A DNA stretch of 15,917 nt from Opitutus sp. GAS368 (lineage in GTDB: Bacteria > Verrucomicrobiota > Verrucomicrobiia > Opitutales > Opitutaceae): the NCBI GenBank assembly GCA_945861235.1, contig CAMATV010000025.1, forward strand, positions 1 to 15,917, given 5' to 3'. The translations under genes and the position numbers were made by a program. A model generated the notes under the pieces. That model did not search any database and was not told the origin of the DNA. It saw only the letters and a program-made list of their open reading frames with translations. Positions 13,965-15,917 of this stretch are shown in pieces. The first letter of the stretch is position 1. Every line of letters begins with the position of its first letter.

Positions 13965-14062
13965 CGCTCGACCCGACGGTCCGCACGTTGCTGCGCTTCG
14001 GCCTCATTGCCTTCGACGCACTCATGGCAATATCCGCGGTCACGAACATCGTCGCGGCCTGA
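13961..14062 (+). CDS. Possible 33-aa hydrophobic mini-protein overlapping the isomerase stop
   Basis: A GTG codon overlapping the TIM-barrel stop opens a frame of 33 residues (VTLDPTVRTLLRFGL then IAFDALMAISAVTNIVAA). The second half is hydrophobic enough for one membrane helix apart from an Asp. The 4-nt overlap is the style of real coupled genes here. The peptide could equally be a chance frame or a decayed remnant; FDAL faintly resembles the third acidic motif of PIN domains. There is no ribosome binding site evidence. Confidence 0.2.
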   Translation: MTLDPTVRTLLRFGLIAFDALMAISAVTNIVAA

Positions 14063-14069
14063 CCGCGCC

Positions 14070-14225
14070 ACGCTGGAGCCAGCGTCGGTCTTGCGAGAGA
14101 ACTGCGGATTCAGGAAACCGGATGCCAGCCACTTCGCGACCGCAAGCCCCTCGGGTTGCGACGGGTTTCTGACCAACCACCAGCACCTCGGTCGCCGCCA
14201 CGCGATCGTCGTCGAAACACGGTAA
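14070..14225 (+). pseudogene. Relic of a PIN-domain (VapC-like) protein, C-terminal part
   Basis: In one frame the segment encodes LRENCGFRKPDASHFATASP followed by SGCDGFLTNHQHLGRRHAIV and ends at TAA (14223-14225). This matches the C-terminal third of VapC-like PIN nucleases, which usually read LRTPDALHLATA...GCDxFLTNDxxL. The third acidic residue (Asp in PDASH) is present, but the fourth (Asp in LTND) is His. The N-terminal two thirds, with the first acidic residues, are not found upstream, and no antitoxin gene is seen. It is therefore a fragment, presumably of a former toxin or ribonuclease gene. The stop is 9 nt from the end of the convergent recQ. Confidence 0.6.
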
Positions 14226-14234
14226 CCGGCGCGA

Positions 14235-15917
14235 TTAGGCGGCACCCTGCAAGGCCGACTTCGTGGCCTCAAGCACCTGGGTGAACGGTGCCTCGCCGGC
14301 AGCGCCGAAACGCGGGTGACGCGTGAGTTTCGCCGTGGCGAGCGCGGGTGACGACAGGCCACAACAGAAACGCGCCAGCGGCCGAGCACCACTCAGCGCG
14401 CGCGGATGCTCCGCGCAGAGCGCGCGGAGTTCATCGGCGGTGAAGGGGACCGCGGCGGCCGCGCGCTCCAGCACGGCGCGCACCTCGCCCGCGCACAACC
14501 CGCAATGTCCGCAGCCACGGCCGTGCTCCTCGCCGAAATACGCGAGCAACCGACGGACGAGACATCCCTCCCCTCCGACCAACCCTGCGACCGCAGCCAC
14601 CCGCGCGATGTCGCTGCTTTCGCGAACGGAGAATCGCCGCCGCAGTTCGTGCCAGACAGCGGCCAAATCCTCGGGCACCCGCACTACGCGGTAACCTTGA
14701 CGCACACCGGCAACCTGCAGCTCAAGATCGCCTTTCTCCTCGAGGAACGTCAGGGCCTTGACCACGCGGTCGCGCTCGCCCCCGAGCGCCTCCACCGCTT
14801 CGGCGAGGACGACGGAGTTCCACACGCGGCCGACCTTCGCGAGGGCGAAGAGTCTTTCGAGAAATGTGCGCCGCTCGGCGTCGAAGCGCGCGAGGATTTC
14901 CTCGGGGGCGCGGAGAAATTTCCACTGATACGTCGTGTAGAACGGTGCGGTCGCCGCGATCAGTCCATCGAGTTCGAGGTAGGTCAGCGCGGTGGAAACC
15001 ACGAGCTGGCGGATGTCGTGCCGCGCCGAGAGTTCGTAGGTGGAAATATCGAACACCTCGCCCGCCGTCCGATTGGCCAAGAGCTCCTTCAGGAAATCAC
15101 GCAGCGCCTCGGGCGTGGGTGTGTCGCCGTAGGTGAAGTTTTCCAGCACCGTGAGATCTTCAGCCGCCGCGAGAATTTCACAGTGCGACGGTGCACCGTC
15201 ACGCCCGGCGCGACCGATCTCTTGCGCGTAGTTTTCAACGCTTTTCGGGAGATTATAGTGATAGACCGCGCGGATGTTCGCCTTGTCGATCCCCATGCCG
15301 AACGCGATGGTCGCGACGACGATGGCCCGGTCCGACGCCATGAATCGGTTTTGCACGGCCTCGCGCACCTCTGCCTCCATGCCCGCGTGATAGGCCTCGG
15401 CGGTGAACCCGACCGCGACCAGCGCCGCCGCGACGTGCTCGGCAGTTTTCTGGAGTGTCACGTAGACGATGGTCGGGCCCAGTGATCGCGCCCGGAGCCG
15501 CTCGATCAACACGCTGATTCGCTCCGGCGATGCGCACGCCGTCACGCGCAGAAAAAGATTCGGCCGATAGAAGCCCGTGTGGACGTGGGCCTCGGGCGCG
15601 ATGGAAAACGCGCGGCAGATGTCCTGCGCGACCGCCGGTGTCGCCGTCGCGGTGAGTGTCAGCACGCGCCCTACTTTCAACTCTTCGGCGTAGCGCGCGA
15701 GCTTCAGGTAGTCGGGCCGGAAATTGTGACCCCACTCGGAAATGCAATGCGCCTCATCGATCACCAGCAGATCGATCCGGAGTGTTTTCAGCTGGGCGAG
15801 AAACCGTTCGTTGGCGAAACGCTCGGGTGCGACATAGAGGAGTTTTAGGCTTCGCGCGCGCAAAGCGCTTTGGATTTCCTCAAACACCTCGCGGCTCACC
15901 GAGGAATCCAGCCGCGC
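14235..15917 (-). CDS. recQ: ATP-dependent DNA helicase RecQ, partial (5' end beyond window)
   Basis: 560 residues of a RecQ helicase are visible. The N-terminus with the Walker A motif lies beyond the right edge. Seen in order: KLLYVAPERF, the DEAH box with the RecQ aromatic loop (VIDEAHCISEWGHNFRPDY, DEAH at 15747-15758), LTLTATATP, TIVYVTLQKTAEHVA, AIVVATIAFGMGIDKANIR and motif VI QEIGRAGRDG with its arginine finger. The RecQ-Ct zinc site follows: one Cys before the LLAYFGE motif, then CGHCGLC. The C-terminal tail of roughly 100 residues (FTADELRALC to QGAA) does not look like a classical HRDC domain. RecQ unwinds 3'-5' in recombination and fork repair. It is convergent with the PIN relic and has no obvious terminator. 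Confidence 0.94.
   Translation of the reverse strand, partial: ARLDSSVSREVFEEIQSALRARSLKLLYVAPERFANERFLAQLKTLRIDLLVIDEAHCISEWGHNFRPDYLKLARYAEELKVGRVLTLTATATPAVAQDICRAFSIAPEAHVHTGFYRPNLFLRVTACASPERISVLIERLRARSLGPTIVYVTLQKTAEHVAAALVAVGFTAEAYHAGMEAEVREAVQNRFMASDRAIVVATIAFGMGIDKANIRAVYHYNLPKSVENYAQEIGRAGRDGAPSHCEILAAAEDLTVLENFTYGDTPTPEALRDFLKELLANRTAGEVFDISTYELSARHDIRQLVVSTALTYLELDGLIAATAPFYTTYQWKFLRAPEEILARFDAERRTFLERLFALAKVGRVWNSVVLAEAVEALGGERDRVVKALTFLEEKGDLELQVAGVRQGYRVVRVPEDLAAVWHELRRRFSVRESSDIARVAAVAGLVGGEGCLVRRLLAYFGEEHGRGCGHCGLCAGEVRAVLERAAAAVPFTADELRALCAEHPRALSGARPLARFCCGLSSPALATAKLTRHPRFGAAGEAPFTQVLEATKSALQGAA

Noticed and set aside
12278..14234. Integron, insertion sequence or genomic island boundaries around the relic cluster
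   Set aside because: No transposase, integrase, terminal inverted repeats, target duplication or tRNA attachment site could be found by eye.
13841..14392. Minus-strand 183-codon frame between the isomerase and recQ genes
   Set aside because: It overlaps both intact neighbours and shows no family pattern; the plus-strand PIN-like reading explains the middle better.
14406..15485. Plus-strand frame of 359 codons opposite recQ
   Set aside because: It is a shadow frame with no recognisable domain; RecQ motifs run through the whole region on the minus strand.
1..15917. CRISPR array, tRNA or rRNA genes, riboswitches
   Set aside because: No regularly spaced repeats, cloverleaf-like sequences or conserved RNA motifs were recognised on either strand.

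Overview
The window looks like GC-rich chromosomal DNA from a Gram-negative member of the Verrucomicrobiota, most likely the Opitutales/Opitutaceae. This rests on gene content and style: a protein of the Minf_1886/TIGR04138 type, which is typical of Verrucomicrobia and Planctomycetes; heptose genes for lipopolysaccharide; few Shine-Dalgarno sites; and many 4-bp gene overlaps. The taxonomic call is inference.

Left edge (1-1627). A leftward gene for an exported protein is cut by the window edge. It diverges from a DtxR/MntR-type metal regulator. The 157-bp gap between them holds a perfect 9-bp inverted repeat that is the obvious operator candidate. The regulator converges on a leftward Nudix hydrolase, with a GC-rich hairpin between the two stops.

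Rightward housekeeping block (1628-8110). Eight tightly packed genes run left to right: a small unrecognised protein, a lipoprotein glutaminyl-peptide cyclotransferase, an M24 metallopeptidase, the heptose-phosphate kinase HldA and phosphatase GmhB (overlapping), an Fpg/Nei-like DNA glycosylase, TlyA and NAD kinase (overlapping). A strong hairpin follows and serves as a terminator in both directions. The block mixes envelope biogenesis (QC, HldA, GmhB) with DNA repair, rRNA methylation and NADP supply.

Leftward block (8125-12277). Read in transcription order it holds a Minf_1886-type protein, a two-half M16 metallopeptidase, a DUF3445 protein related to the heme-dependent oxidative N-demethylase alpha subunit (its GTG start overlaps the peptidase stop), and a small secreted single-EF-hand protein that ends at the shared terminator.

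Right part (12278-15917). This is the accessory-looking stretch. Between the Minf_1886 gene and a convergent recQ (cut by the right edge) lies one intact gene, a Tat-exported sugar-isomerase-like TIM barrel. Decayed genes surround it: the N-terminus of a Fur-family regulator joined directly to an esterase relic that has lost its nucleophile region, and the C-terminus of a PIN-domain (VapC-like) protein. No intact mobile element, CRISPR array, tRNA or rRNA was seen. I found no convincing wholly new system. The most interesting items are the relic cluster, the peptidase-demethylase coupling, the putative Mn regulator with its operator, and two enzymes that have lost their family zinc sites (GmhB and Fpg).
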